Shown piece after piece: positions 27,019-37,200 of a stretch of 64,000 bases of DNA; position 1 is the stretch's first letter; each line of letters starts with the position of its first letter. Source of the stretch: an uncultured Planctomycetaceae bacterium (GTDB taxonomy: Bacteria; Planctomycetota; Planctomycetia; Planctomycetales; Planctomycetaceae); NCBI GenBank assembly GCA_903858815.1, contig CAIOKE010000173.1, positions 1-64,000 on the forward strand, written 5' to 3'. Position numbers and translations under genes: made by a program. The notes under the pieces were generated by a model. The model saw nothing but the letters and a program-made list of their open reading frames with translations, had not been told where the DNA came from and searched no databases.

Positions 27019-28347
27019 TCAGAACATGCTGCCAATCGTATCAAGAATTGCTGAAGCTGGTGCCGCAGCATCAGGCTGCGTCCAGATCCACATTGTGCGG
27101 ATCAGTTCAACACCCACAACGGCACAGGCGACAGACAGGATTGCGGAGAAGCCAATCATGGCTTTGACAGCTACGCCCCAGTCAACATCTGCACGACGGA
27201 CGTAGACCGCAGGACCGCCGGAAACCGTATTGGTTCCGACCTCAAACCCTTCTTCATCACCTTCGCCAGATTCGGCATCGTACTCGTCGTAAGACTCTTC
27301 TTCGTACGATTCGCTGTCATCGTAGGATTCTTCCACAACCTCTTCATCATCGTCCGAGGCAGCAGGAATCGTCCCGGCAGCGATTGTCTTGGAATCTGCC
27401 AGATCATCATCGAATGTCAGAACACTGGTGCTTGTACCGACAGTGTCATCATCGTCAAGACCAGCCAGTTCAAATTCACTTTCGCGACCCACGACCTGCG
27501 AGGGCACTTCCAGTTCTGTGGTTGCGCCGGAGTCAGCCAGAGCCTTACGAGCCCCGGGGATAGCCTGCATCGGCATCGTGCGACTCATGTCAGCAGGAGC
27601 CGGGCTGGGGGCATCGAGGTCGAGGTCCAGAGAAATTCCGGAGTCACCAGCATCCAGCGAAATGCCGCTGTCGTCAGCCTTCGTCTGGCTGTCAAAACTT
27701 TCCAGACTGATACCGCTGTCATCTGCGGACAGACTGATACCACTGTCCACTTCAGCGAGCAGATCAGCGCCGGAATTCAACCGGGCACCGCTGCCAGCCA
27801 CTTCAAGGCTGATACCACTGTCGTCACCCGCCCTTGTGGACGAGCTTCTGGGTACGAGTTTCAAATCACTGTCAGGTGGTGCCAGCCGAATATCGCTGTC
27901 CGTCCGCCCTGGCTCTGCGGAGAGCTTGACATCACTGTCGCTGTCGCTGCCCAGAATGTCAGCACTAAACAGCTTCACGTCGCTGTCTGAATCCGGAACG
28001 ATTGTTCTTTTTTCAAGTTTCGGACCCGAATCACCGCTGAGACGCACATCGCTGCCGGAATTGACGAGATCCCCAAGATCATCGTCACCGGGATCGGCCA
28101 TCAGACGCACGTCACTGTCTGACGAAGCGAGGTCAATTGCCCCATCGGCACTGAGCATTGGCATGTCAGGAGAGGAATCAGCCTGCCGGGAACGACGAAA
28201 TTCGTCAATATCCTGTTCCCGGAATTTCCAGCTGCCACGGTCCTGAAAACCGCGCAGGTCACCCTTCTCACGGGCACGCCTGACAGCGTCCACGGACATG
28301 CCCAGCAGACTGGCTGCTTCTTCAAGGCTGAGGTATTTCTTTGCCAT
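27019..28347 (-). CDS. Excisionase-type HTH protein with Ser/Asp repeats and a C-terminal membrane anchor
   Basis: A 442-aa protein starting at ATG 28345-28347. Residues about 5-52 form a MerR/excisionase-like helix-turn-helix (LSLEEAASLLGMSVDAVRRA, GSWKFREQDIDEFRRSR). Residues 70-260 hold two related short repeats: six of the type SDSDVRL/SDSDVKL/DSDIRL and five DSGISL, spaced irregularly in acidic sequence. A very acidic stretch (about 335-370, rich in Glu, Asp, Ser and Tyr) follows. A single hydrophobic helix (AMIGFSAILSVACAVVGVELI, about 396-416) lies near the C-terminus, with a short tail. This predicts a cytoplasmic DNA- or ligand-binding head tethered to a membrane by a long disordered linker. 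It has a strong terminator and is monocistronic. Related planctomycete proteins are, to my knowledge, functionally uncharacterised. Confidence 0.88.
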   Translation of the reverse strand: MAKKYLSLEEAASLLGMSVDAVRRAREKGDLRGFQDRGSWKFREQDIDEFRRSRQADSSPDMPMLSADGAIDLASSDSDVRLMADPGDDDLGDLVNSGSDVRLSGDSGPKLEKRTIVPDSDSDVKLFSADILGSDSDSDVKLSAEPGRTDSDIRLAPPDSDLKLVPRSSSTRAGDDSGISLEVAGSGARLNSGADLLAEVDSGISLSADDSGISLESFDSQTKADDSGISLDAGDSGISLDLDLDAPSPAPADMSRTMPMQAIPGARKALADSGATTELEVPSQVVGRESEFELAGLDDDDTVGTSTSVLTFDDDLADSKTIAAGTIPAASDDDEEVVEESYDDSESYEEESYDEYDAESGEGDEEGFEVGTNTVSGGPAVYVRRADVDWGVAVKAMIGFSAILSVACAVVGVELIRTMWIWTQPDAAAPASAILDTIGSMF

Positions 28348-28859
28348 GATCCGGAAGTCTCCAAAGGAGGGCCACCCAGGCCATCAATACAGGAATACGA
28401 GACGCGAACAGGGGAGCGTGAGAAACGTAAACCCAATGAGCTGAGTCACTGCTGAGGTGCAACGTGGGAACGGCCGCCGGATGGATGGGCCGCACTCAAA
28501 TCTTCGCTCAACGCCATATCCTGCGCATTTTTCCTCTTTCGTCAAATTTTATAGCTCAGCAGGGGCAACGCAAGTGAGATGTTGTGAAGAGTCAACGAAT
28601 CGTGCCGGTTTTGACGGCTTTGCTACAAACCAATCCCGTGGCAAAACCTGCAGAATGTGAGTTTCCGCAAGACAGCGAACCTTGACCGTTGGCAGACCGA
28701 GAAACCCTCGAAAACGCATTTCGCAGGAATTTCCTGTTTGATTCCCCGAAATTTCTGCGTTAATACGGTATGAACATGTCATGAATTTCACGTTTTCCCG
28801 GCGAACACTGGTGCGACGGGATATTATTCTCGGTTTTTTGCTCTGATTTGGAGGTGCTC
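28348..28859. other. Divergent intergenic region upstream of a DUF1559 gene
   Basis: About 510 bp without a gene. It contains the candidate promoter at 28738-28766 and the ribosome-binding site of the following gene. A TTGACC near 28682 is another possible -35 element without an obvious -10. Confidence 0.5.
28738..28766 (+). promoter_or_regulatory. Candidate sigma-70-type promoter of the DUF1559 gene
   Basis: TTGATT (28738-28743), a 17-base spacer and TAATAC (28761-28766). It is followed by about 90 bases of leader to the GTG start. Confidence 0.6.
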
Positions 28860-29954
<1,095 letters not shown>

Positions 29955-30007
29955 TCTGCTGAACAGCCCACGAACCACAACTTCTGCTCTCTGTGGTCGT
30001 ACGAGAC

Positions 30008-30040
30008 AAAAGCTGCAGGCTCTGCCTGCAGCTTTTTTTT
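30008..30040 (+). terminator. Intrinsic terminator of the DUF1559 gene
   Basis: AGCTGCAGGC and GCCTGCAGCT form a perfect 10-bp stem with a TCT loop, followed by eight T residues. It lies 54 bases after the stop codon. Confidence 0.95.
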
Positions 30041-30067
30041 GGATCAACACGAATTCACGTCCACACC

Positions 30068-30609
30068 TGCCGGTTGCAGTTTGATGGGGTTGGCGAAAAA
30101 CTCACGGGATACTGCTTCCGTGTCAGGAAAAACATAACCGCTCAGACGCAATCGACAACACCCGTCAACTGACGCTAACGGCTCGCCAGTGGGGGGGCTT
30201 GAACGCGGTAGACGACGAGGGCTGAAGCCCATGCCACGACCACCGAGCACCAGTTCGGTGACGATGCTCCCCTTTACCTGGTGGTTATCAGCCCAAGGAA
30301 TGGCAGAGCGACGGGCAAACGTGCGCCGCGTGGCGGCTTTGAGTGGGCAACAGGTGGCCGGGCAGGAATGATGCGAGGGACAAAAGTCGTAGTCTGGGCT
30401 TTAGCCTGGGCTCGAACTTCTGGTCACCCTTGAAATCCCCAGTGTTCTTTAAACGATGGGGCCGAGCAGGAATGCTCGGGCTACCTTTTGTGCTCGGCGT
30501 CAGGTATGCCCGGGCTGCAGTTGTCGGCGAACAACGACCACTGCACACGGGCAATTGACTTCGGCTCGGCAGGAGCCTCGCCCTCCCGAGGGGAACTCCG
30601 GCGTGCACT
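30068..30609 (+). repeat. Half-kilobase dispersed repeat, copy A
   Basis: A non-coding segment whose reverse complement recurs at 48160-48578. Shared blocks in order include GTTGCAGTTT, GGGTTGGCG, CGCTCAGACGCAA, GGGGGGCTTGAACGCGGT, GGGCTGAAGCCCATG, CCGAGCACCAGTT, GGTGACGATGC, GAATGG, GACGGGCAAA, GGCCGGGCAGGAATG and GACTTCGGCTCGGCAGGAGC. Copy A carries an additional roughly 130-bp segment (about 30370-30500) absent from copy B. Several blocks are internally palindromic (for example GGGCTGAAGCCC, CCGAGCAGGAATGCTCGG). It fills the gap between the DUF1559 gene and the isomerase gene. Confidence 0.8.
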
Positions 30610-30687
30610 TGCACGATCAGCCGCTTCTGGCTTACCATGTCCGCCAATAAACAACAGCTTTTTGAACGGCGTTCAGGAGTGCAGGGT

Positions 30688-31539
30688 ATGTCAAGCTGGG
30701 AGATCGGGGTTTTTGCATCGATTGATGCTGGCCTGGGAGTTCATCTGGAAGTTGCTCAGGAACTGGGTGTTCCGACCATTCAGGTGCATGCTCCCCACGC
30801 TGGAACTCGCAACCCTGGCGCAGCCGCAGCATTCCTGAAACGCTGTGCCGCCGCTGGCATCCGTGTCACCGCTGTGTTTGGTGGCTTTGAAGGTGAAAGC
30901 TATGCTGACATTGCCACCACGGCTCGCACTGTTGGCCTCGTCCCTGAAGCAACTCGGGCAGCCCGTCTGCAGGAGATGAAGGAAATCAGCGACTTCACAA
31001 AACTGCTGAATTGCAGCACTGTGGCCCTGCACATTGGCTTCGTCCCTCACGACACATCCAGCGACAGCTATCGCGATCTGCTGAACACCACTCGAGAACT
31101 GCTCGATCACGTCAAGGCCAACGGCCAGCAGCTCAATCTGGAAACCGGGCAGGAGTCTGCCGATCATCTGCTGCAGTTCATTGCTGATGTGGATCGCGAC
31201 AACCTGTTCATCAACTTCGACCCGGCCAACATGATTCTGTACGGAACAGGTGAACCGATCGAAGCCCTGCGGAAGGTGGGTCGGTATGTCCGCAGCATTC
31301 ACTGCAAGGACGCCCGCTGGGCAGCTCCGGAAGTCCGAGGCACAGCATGGGGCCAGGAGGTTCCGCTGGGTGATGGTGACGTGGGCATGGAGCGATATCT
31401 GCGTACACTGCAGGAAATCGGTTACACCGGTCCCCTGACGATCGAGCGCGAGATTCCTCAGGATCGCGATCGGCAGAAGGCCGACATTGGCCATGCGGTC
31501 TCGCTGCTGCAGACACTGCGAGCCGAGATCTGCGGCTGA
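30688..31539 (+). CDS. Sugar phosphate isomerase/epimerase (AP endonuclease 2-like TIM barrel)
   Basis: About 283 aa from ATG 30688, nine bases after AGGAG; upstream in-frame ATGs lie in the repeat and lack a ribosome-binding site. Barrel strands and likely metal ligands are visible: VPTIQVHAPH, VTAVFGGFEGESY, ALHIGFVPHD, QLNLETGQESA (Glu), INFDPANMILYG (Asp), YVRSIHCKDARW (His) and LTIEREIP (Glu). This is the xylose-isomerase-like pattern seen in inositol and sugar catabolic enzymes. It ends 22 bases before the FhcB gene, on the same strand. The substrate cannot be told from sequence. Confidence 0.88.
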   Translation: MSSWEIGVFASIDAGLGVHLEVAQELGVPTIQVHAPHAGTRNPGAAAAFLKRCAAAGIRVTAVFGGFEGESYADIATTARTVGLVPEATRAARLQEMKEISDFTKLLNCSTVALHIGFVPHDTSSDSYRDLLNTTRELLDHVKANGQQLNLETGQESADHLLQFIADVDRDNLFINFDPANMILYGTGEPIEALRKVGRYVRSIHCKDARWAAPEVRGTAWGQEVPLGDGDVGMERYLRTLQEIGYTGPLTIEREIPQDRDRQKADIGHAVSLLQTLRAEICG

Positions 31540-31561
31540 ACACACCGTGACTGACCCTGCG

Positions 31562-32854
31562 ATGACGAAGCCTCGCACCGACACGCTGCTGACGAATATC
31601 GCCTGCACTCGCTGTGGCTGCGTCTGTGACGATCTGCAGGTGGAAATCCGTGATGGCGCGATTCACCGCATCCAGCCCGGCTGTGCTCTGGCTGAGGAAT
31701 GGTTTCGGCAGGCGGGACAACCTGCCACAGCAGCGCCGGCAGAAATCGATGGTCAGCCGGCTGCGCTGACCGATGCCATCCAGCGTTCTGCAGAGTTGCT
31801 GCAGTCAGCAAAATTGCCATTATTCTTCGGCTTATCCCGATCCAGCACAGATGGTCAGCGGGCGGTCTGCGAGCTGGCTGATCAGCTTGGAGGCATCATC
31901 GACACAACTGCCTCGCTGGGGCACGGCCCGTCAATCGTGGCATTTCAGTCAGCAGGAGAATCCACATCAACGCTTGGCGAAGTGCGGCATCGTTCGGACC
32001 TGATCATTTACTGGGGCTGTGACCCGCTCCGAACTCACCCACGTCACATGCAGCGACTGGTGGATGCAGGTGGCCTTGCAGTTCCTGAGGGTCGAGCCGG
32101 GCGTCATGTGGTTGTGGTGGACAGTCAGCGCACAGTGACGGCAGACCGAGCCGACCAGTTTCTGCAGGCAGAAGCCGGCAGTGACCTCGAAATCTTCAGT
32201 GCACTGCGATTGCTGCTGACTGGACGCCAGCTCCGCACCAGTCACGTGGGTGGCCTGCCACAGGATGTTCTGCAGCAGCTGGCGGAACGCATGAAGGCTG
32301 CTCGCTACGGCGCCGTCTTCTTTGGCGTCAGCATCGCACAGGGACGTTGTGGACATGCCACAGTGGAAGCACTGCTGCGGCTGGTCACCGATCTGAATCA
32401 ATGGACTCGTTTTGTAGTTCGCCGGATGCGAGTTCCGGGTGATGTCACGGGTGCGGACAGTGTGTTGTGCTGGCAGACGGGCTTCCCATTCAGTGTCAGC
32501 CTGACGCGGGGTTTTCCGAGGTACGGTCCGGGGGAGTATTCTGCAGAGAACCTGCTGGCGGCGGGGGAACCCGACTGCGTTGTGCTGGTCGGTGGTGAGC
32601 GAGTGCCCCGATTCTCTGCTGCTGCTCGACGGCATCTGGACAAGGTTCCTGTGATTCTGCTGGATCCGTCATTCGCGGAGGTGCATGTACGTCCGGCTGT
32701 GCGATTTCGGACCGCTGTGTATGGAATTCACCGCCGTGGAACGGCTTATCGCATGGATGAAGTACCGATCCCGTTGCGACAGCTGCTGCCCAGCGATCTA
32801 CCTTCCGACGACGAAGTTCTGCGGGCTGTGCGTGCTCATCTTGACCAGCTGTGA
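31562..32854 (+). CDS. fhcB: FhcB/FwdB-like subunit (formyltransferase/hydrolase complex)
   Basis: About 430 aa from ATG 31562; a GTG at 31547 is possible. It resembles formylmethanofuran dehydrogenase subunit B, a molybdopterin-oxidoreductase-fold protein. The N-terminal CTRCGCVCDD fits the family, and GGIIDTTASLGHGPS (residues 111-124) corresponds to the site where formate dehydrogenases carry V-U/C-HGPS. The metal-binding Cys/Sec is Gly120 here. DLIIYWGCDPLRTHPRH is also typical. This fits FhcB of the tetrahydromethanopterin-linked C1 pathway, whose complex acts as formyltransferase/hydrolase rather than a tungsten or molybdenum dehydrogenase. The other subunits (FhcA, FhcC, FhcD) are not adjacent in this window. 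Confidence 0.87.
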   Translation: MTKPRTDTLLTNIACTRCGCVCDDLQVEIRDGAIHRIQPGCALAEEWFRQAGQPATAAPAEIDGQPAALTDAIQRSAELLQSAKLPLFFGLSRSSTDGQRAVCELADQLGGIIDTTASLGHGPSIVAFQSAGESTSTLGEVRHRSDLIIYWGCDPLRTHPRHMQRLVDAGGLAVPEGRAGRHVVVVDSQRTVTADRADQFLQAEAGSDLEIFSALRLLLTGRQLRTSHVGGLPQDVLQQLAERMKAARYGAVFFGVSIAQGRCGHATVEALLRLVTDLNQWTRFVVRRMRVPGDVTGADSVLCWQTGFPFSVSLTRGFPRYGPGEYSAENLLAAGEPDCVVLVGGERVPRFSAAARRHLDKVPVILLDPSFAEVHVRPAVRFRTAVYGIHRRGTAYRMDEVPIPLRQLLPSDLPSDDEVLRAVRAHLDQL

Positions 32855-33012
32855 AGCCCGGTATTTTGACAGCACAAGACCTGGAAACGTCCACCTTTCC
32901 CGGAGTTTTGTGGATTCCTTGCCCTTGGCGCTGTTAAGATGGAAACACCTGCCCGTTGCTTTCCCACCTCGTCAGTCCGCTGACTTCTACTTCCCTGCTC
33001 GGATGTCTCAGG

Positions 33013-35694
33013 ATGAAGCCGTCGTTTGCTTGTTCAGCGTGTGGCTTTCGATTTCGCGCGGACGGCAGATACATTGGCCGCCGCGTGCGATGCCCGAATT
33101 CCGCCTGTGGTCAGGCAGTTCTTCTGCAACCTCTCAGCGAATCGGCCGTGCAGCCTGCAGCATTGCACTCTGATCTCAGCAATGCAGTCAGGGTGACTCC
33201 TGTTCCCCGCAGCAATCCCGGTCGCTGGCCACTGGCTGTGCTTGGCATCGCTGCGATGGGAGGCATATCGCTGCTGGTGCTGCAGGTGGCACAGTTCTGG
33301 CTGACTCCGGCAAAGTTGCAGGCTGCCTCCAGCCAGCCTGCAGTGTCCAGTCCGGCTGAACCTCAATTGACGGCCGAACAGATTGCTGCTCAGCAGCAGG
33401 CAGCAGCTCAGGCAGCCCATGAGAAAGCTCGCAGGGACAAGCTTGATCAGCAGGTCATACCTTACCTGAAACAGTACTGCATTGACTGTCATGGTGAAGA
33501 GAACCAGGAAGCCGGCATCGTGGTGCATGATCTGCGGGCACCTCAGGATTTCCTTGCCGACTTTCACCGCTGGGAGCGCGTGTATCGGATGATTCATGCG
33601 GGTGTAATGCCACCGGCCGATCACACAGCGTTGCCAGCCGCTGAACAGCAGCAGGCCGTGGCGAAGATTCTGCACTCGGAACTGTATGAATTCGATTGTC
33701 GCATTGTTCGCAGTCCGGGGCGTTCCACACTTCGTCGACTGAATCGGGCCGAGTACAACAACACGATCCGCGATCTGTTTGGCCTGCAGATCACTCCGGC
33801 AGACCGATTTCCTCAGGATGATGTGGGCGAGGGATTTGACAACATCGGAGACGTTCTCAGTGTGCCTCCGCTCCTGATGGAAAAATATCTGGACGCTGCC
33901 GAGGAGGTCGCCGCAGCCGTTATCGATCTGCGGGATTTTTCGAAGGGTGTGACCCAGACCTTCACTGCAGATCTGCTCAGAAATGGCGACAACAAGCCGG
34001 GTGTTGACGACAGGGGCTACGCGTGGCTCAGCACCAATGGTCGCCTCAGCACCAGACTCTCAGTGCCTGCTGATGGTCGTTATCGTATTCAGTTGGATCT
34101 CACGGCGACTCAGGCTGGTGACGAATTTGCCAAAGCGGCGATTGTTGTTGATGGTCAGTCGGCGAAGGAGGCCGAGGTTCCCGGTCTGCGTCGTGAGCAG
34201 GAGCTTGACCAGACGGTCGAACTGAAGGCTGGTGAACATGAAATTGCCGGCGAGTTTCTGAATGACTTTTATGATCCGGCAGCACCCGAGCGTCGTCGTG
34301 ATCGTAACCTTGGCATCCGCAGGATTGTTGTCACTGGTCCCGAGGGTGGCGGTGTCGAGCTCTGGCATGAGACTCACCGGAAGTTTGTGACCAGTCGTCC
34401 AGCCGAGGGCAAGTCGGCGGCTCAGGCTGCCGACGAGGTTCTGCGTCCGTTCCTGAGACGTGCTTTTCGCCGTCCTGTGACGTCGGACGAGCTGCAGCGT
34501 TATACGGGACTGGTTGAGCGCACGATGACCGAGCTCTCAGAAACCTATGACTATGGGTTATATGTCGCACTGCAGGCTGTGCTGGTATCACCCGACTTTC
34601 TGTTTCGGGTGGAGGCAGACCCGCCGGCGGATGCAAAGGATCGGGCGCTGAGCCCCTTCGAAGTGGCCTCGCGACTGTCCTATTTCCTCTGGAGTTCAAT
34701 GCCCGATGAGGAATTGCTGCAGCTGGCGGAAGCGGGACGGATGCTGGAACCGGACGTTCTGCGACAGCAGGTGCGGCGCATGCTGCAGGACCCGAAGTCC
34801 GAGGCACTGAGTCGCAACTTTGCGGCCCAATGGCTGAACCTGCGAAATCTGGCAGACGTGCGGCCGAACCCGGAAGTCTATCCGGACTTCGACAACGCAC
34901 TGAGACAGTCCATGTCTCGTGAAACAGAACTGCTGTTCTCGACGATCACTCGAGAAGACCGTTCCATCGAAGAATTCCTGACAGCAGATTACTCGTTTGT
35001 GAATGAACGGCTGGCGCGACATTATGGAATTGCAGGGGTCACCGGCGAAGAGTTTATCCGGGTCTCGCTCGCTGGGACTCAGAGGGCCGGTGTTCTGACG
35101 CATGCCAGTATTCTGACACTGACCTCAAATCCTGGTCGTACCAGTCCGGTGAAGCGGGGTAAGTGGATTCTGGAGAACATTCTTGCTGAAGTGCCTCCGC
35201 CGGCTCCGGCCGGTGTGCCTCCTCTGGAAGAAGCCGGCAAGGATGTCTCCGGGCTGAGCCTTCGTGAGCGGATGGAACTGCATCGGAAAGACCCCGCCTG
35301 TGCGGTTTGTCATCGGATTCTGGATCCGCTGGGGATGGGTTTTGAGAACTTTGACGGCACGGGACGGTGGCGTGATCAGGACGCAGGAAAAGCTGTGGAC
35401 GCATCGGGCGAGCTGTTCGGAGGGGACCGATTTTCGGGCCCCGGCGAGCTGCTGGGGATCCTGAAGGCTCGAAAAGAACGCTTTTTCCGTGCTTTTTCGG
35501 AAAAAATGCTGATTTATTCGCTTGGCCGTGGCCTTGAGTACTATGACAGGTGTGCTGTTGAGGATGCTCTGATACAGCTGAAAAACAACGGATATCGCTT
35601 TTCTGCTCTGGTGGAAGCGATCGTGACATCCGATGCATTTCTCAGGCGGGCTGGACGCCGGGATTTGGCACCTGAGGTCGGATCCGGAGGCTGA
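33013..35694 (+). CDS. Zinc-ribbon, membrane helix, planctomycete cytochrome c and DUF1587/1592/1588/1585 protein
   Basis: About 893 aa from ATG 33013. Residues 7-32 form a zinc-ribbon-like CSACGFRF...CPNSACG. A membrane helix follows (WPLAVLGIAAMGGISLLVLQ, about 72-91), then an Ala/Gln-rich linker and a c-type heme motif CIDCHG (156-161) with a later MPP. The next domains match the planctomycete set: LRRLNRAEYNNTIRDLFGL (DUF1587), a carbohydrate-binding-like beta domain (about 320-440), FLRRAFRRPVTSDELQRY (DUF1595), ALQAVLVSPDFLFRVE and LSYFLWSSMPDEELL (DUF1592), KRGKWILENILAEVPPPAP and DPACAVCHRILDPLGMGFENFD (DUF1588), and FSEKMLIYSLGRGLEYYD (DUF1585). It forms a pair with the DUF1552 gene downstream. 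Its position suggests a periplasmic redox or degradative role; biochemical function is unknown. Confidence 0.92.
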   Translation: MKPSFACSACGFRFRADGRYIGRRVRCPNSACGQAVLLQPLSESAVQPAALHSDLSNAVRVTPVPRSNPGRWPLAVLGIAAMGGISLLVLQVAQFWLTPAKLQAASSQPAVSSPAEPQLTAEQIAAQQQAAAQAAHEKARRDKLDQQVIPYLKQYCIDCHGEENQEAGIVVHDLRAPQDFLADFHRWERVYRMIHAGVMPPADHTALPAAEQQQAVAKILHSELYEFDCRIVRSPGRSTLRRLNRAEYNNTIRDLFGLQITPADRFPQDDVGEGFDNIGDVLSVPPLLMEKYLDAAEEVAAAVIDLRDFSKGVTQTFTADLLRNGDNKPGVDDRGYAWLSTNGRLSTRLSVPADGRYRIQLDLTATQAGDEFAKAAIVVDGQSAKEAEVPGLRREQELDQTVELKAGEHEIAGEFLNDFYDPAAPERRRDRNLGIRRIVVTGPEGGGVELWHETHRKFVTSRPAEGKSAAQAADEVLRPFLRRAFRRPVTSDELQRYTGLVERTMTELSETYDYGLYVALQAVLVSPDFLFRVEADPPADAKDRALSPFEVASRLSYFLWSSMPDEELLQLAEAGRMLEPDVLRQQVRRMLQDPKSEALSRNFAAQWLNLRNLADVRPNPEVYPDFDNALRQSMSRETELLFSTITREDRSIEEFLTADYSFVNERLARHYGIAGVTGEEFIRVSLAGTQRAGVLTHASILTLTSNPGRTSPVKRGKWILENILAEVPPPAPAGVPPLEEAGKDVSGLSLRERMELHRKDPACAVCHRILDPLGMGFENFDGTGRWRDQDAGKAVDASGELFGGDRFSGPGELLGILKARKERFFRAFSEKMLIYSLGRGLEYYDRCAVEDALIQLKNNGYRFSALVEAIVTSDAFLRRAGRRDLAPEVGSGG

Positions 35695-35826
35695 GGGCTG
35701 GTCTTGGGGCAATCGATACCTTATGCTGGGAAACTGATCAGGTCGCCTGCAAGCGAGCAGAACAGTCCCGGCGGTTGTCGTCGGTGTGTTTGGTGATTCG
35801 CAACGTGTCTCATCGGGAATGGTCAG

Positions 35827-37155
35827 ATGATTCGCAAAACGACAAATCGGCGGACAGTGCTGCAGGCGGCTGGCCTCAGTTTGACATTACCTTTCCTTGA
35901 GTCGCTGCAGACGCGGGTGCAGGCGGCAAATCGCCACGAAACTCGTCCTCTGCGAATGGCCTGTCTGTTCTTCGCCAACGGGGCGATTATGGACAAGTGG
36001 CGACCGACGGGTGAGGGGTCTGAGTTTCAGTTTGGTCCCACGCTTGAGCCTCTGGCGGGCGTCCGCGACCATCTGCTGGTTCTCGAAGGACTCACTCAGC
36101 ATCATGCTCGCGCCAACGGCGATGGCCCTGGCGATCACGCTCGGAACGCCGGTGCCTTCCTTACCGGGGCTCAGCCGAAGAAGACGTCCGGTGCGGACAT
36201 CCGCGTTGGCCAGTCGATTGATCAGGCGATTGCCGAGCGTATTGGTCACCAGACGCGACTACCGTCGATTGAACTGGGGATCGATCGTGGTCGGAATGCG
36301 GGCAGCTGTGATTCCGGTTATGCCTGCAGTTATTCATCAAATATTTCGTGGAAGACCGCGACGACTCCGTGCCTGAAAGAGTCCAATCCGCGAGCGGCGT
36401 TTGAGCGTCTCTTCGGGACGCCGCAGCAGGCGGCCGACATGCAGCGACGGATTCGCAATCGTCGCAGCATTCTGGACTTCGTCGGGGCCGATTCGCAGCG
36501 ACTTCAGCCTGTGCTCAGTGGGGCCGATCGCCAGAAACTGGATGAGTACTTTACCAGTGTGCGGGATGTTGAGCGGCGTGTCGAACGGGCTGCCGAGCAA
36601 CCTCAGCAGATCCCCGAACTGGAACTTCCGGAAGGGATCCCAACCGAGCTCACGGAACACATCAACCTGATGTTTGACATCCTTGTGCTGGCCTTCCAGA
36701 CGGATTCGACTCGCGTTGCCACGATGATGCTGGCCGATGCGGGTAGCAATCGCACGTATCCTGAGGTGGACGTGCGGGACGGGCATCATGAACTGTCGCA
36801 TCATCAGAATGATGCGGCAAAGATGGAGAAGATTGCCAGAATCGACAGGTATCTTGTGGAGCGATTTGCCACTTTCCTTGGACGACTCAAATCCATTGAT
36901 GAAGGTGGCAGCAGTCTGCTGGATAACAGCATGATTCTGTACGGCAGTGCGATTTCGGACGGCAACCGTCACAACCACGACGACCTGCCCATTCTGCTGG
37001 CTGGTGGTGGTGGTGGTACGCTGAAATCCGGGCGTTACCTGAAGTACGAGAAGGACACACCGCTGAACAACCTGTTCCTCTCAATGGCTCATCGTATGGG
37101 AGCTCCGCTGGATTCCCTGGGAGACAGTCGCGGACTGCTGACGGGACTTGACTGA
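35827..37155 (+). CDS. DUF1552 family protein
   Basis: A 442-aa protein starting at ATG 35827. The N-terminal MIRKTTNRRTVLQAAGLSLTLPFLE is a twin-arginine-like signal. The body shows the DUF1552 pattern: RPLRMACLFFANGAIMDKWRP, LEGLTQHHARANGDGPGDHA, SIDQAIAERIGHQTRLPSIELG, DSGYACSYSSNISWKT, MFDILVLAFQTDSTRVATMMLAD and GHHELSHHQND. DUF1552 belongs to the same superfamily as DUF1501. It lies 132 bp downstream of the DUF1592-group cytochrome gene, the standard planctomycete pairing, and both are probably exported and act together. Confidence 0.93.
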   Translation: MIRKTTNRRTVLQAAGLSLTLPFLESLQTRVQAANRHETRPLRMACLFFANGAIMDKWRPTGEGSEFQFGPTLEPLAGVRDHLLVLEGLTQHHARANGDGPGDHARNAGAFLTGAQPKKTSGADIRVGQSIDQAIAERIGHQTRLPSIELGIDRGRNAGSCDSGYACSYSSNISWKTATTPCLKESNPRAAFERLFGTPQQAADMQRRIRNRRSILDFVGADSQRLQPVLSGADRQKLDEYFTSVRDVERRVERAAEQPQQIPELELPEGIPTELTEHINLMFDILVLAFQTDSTRVATMMLADAGSNRTYPEVDVRDGHHELSHHQNDAAKMEKIARIDRYLVERFATFLGRLKSIDEGGSSLLDNSMILYGSAISDGNRHNHDDLPILLAGGGGGTLKSGRYLKYEKDTPLNNLFLSMAHRMGAPLDSLGDSRGLLTGLD

Positions 37156-37200
37156 TTCCGTCCTCGGTTTTTATCCGTGAAATTCCCGGGATAACAGGAC

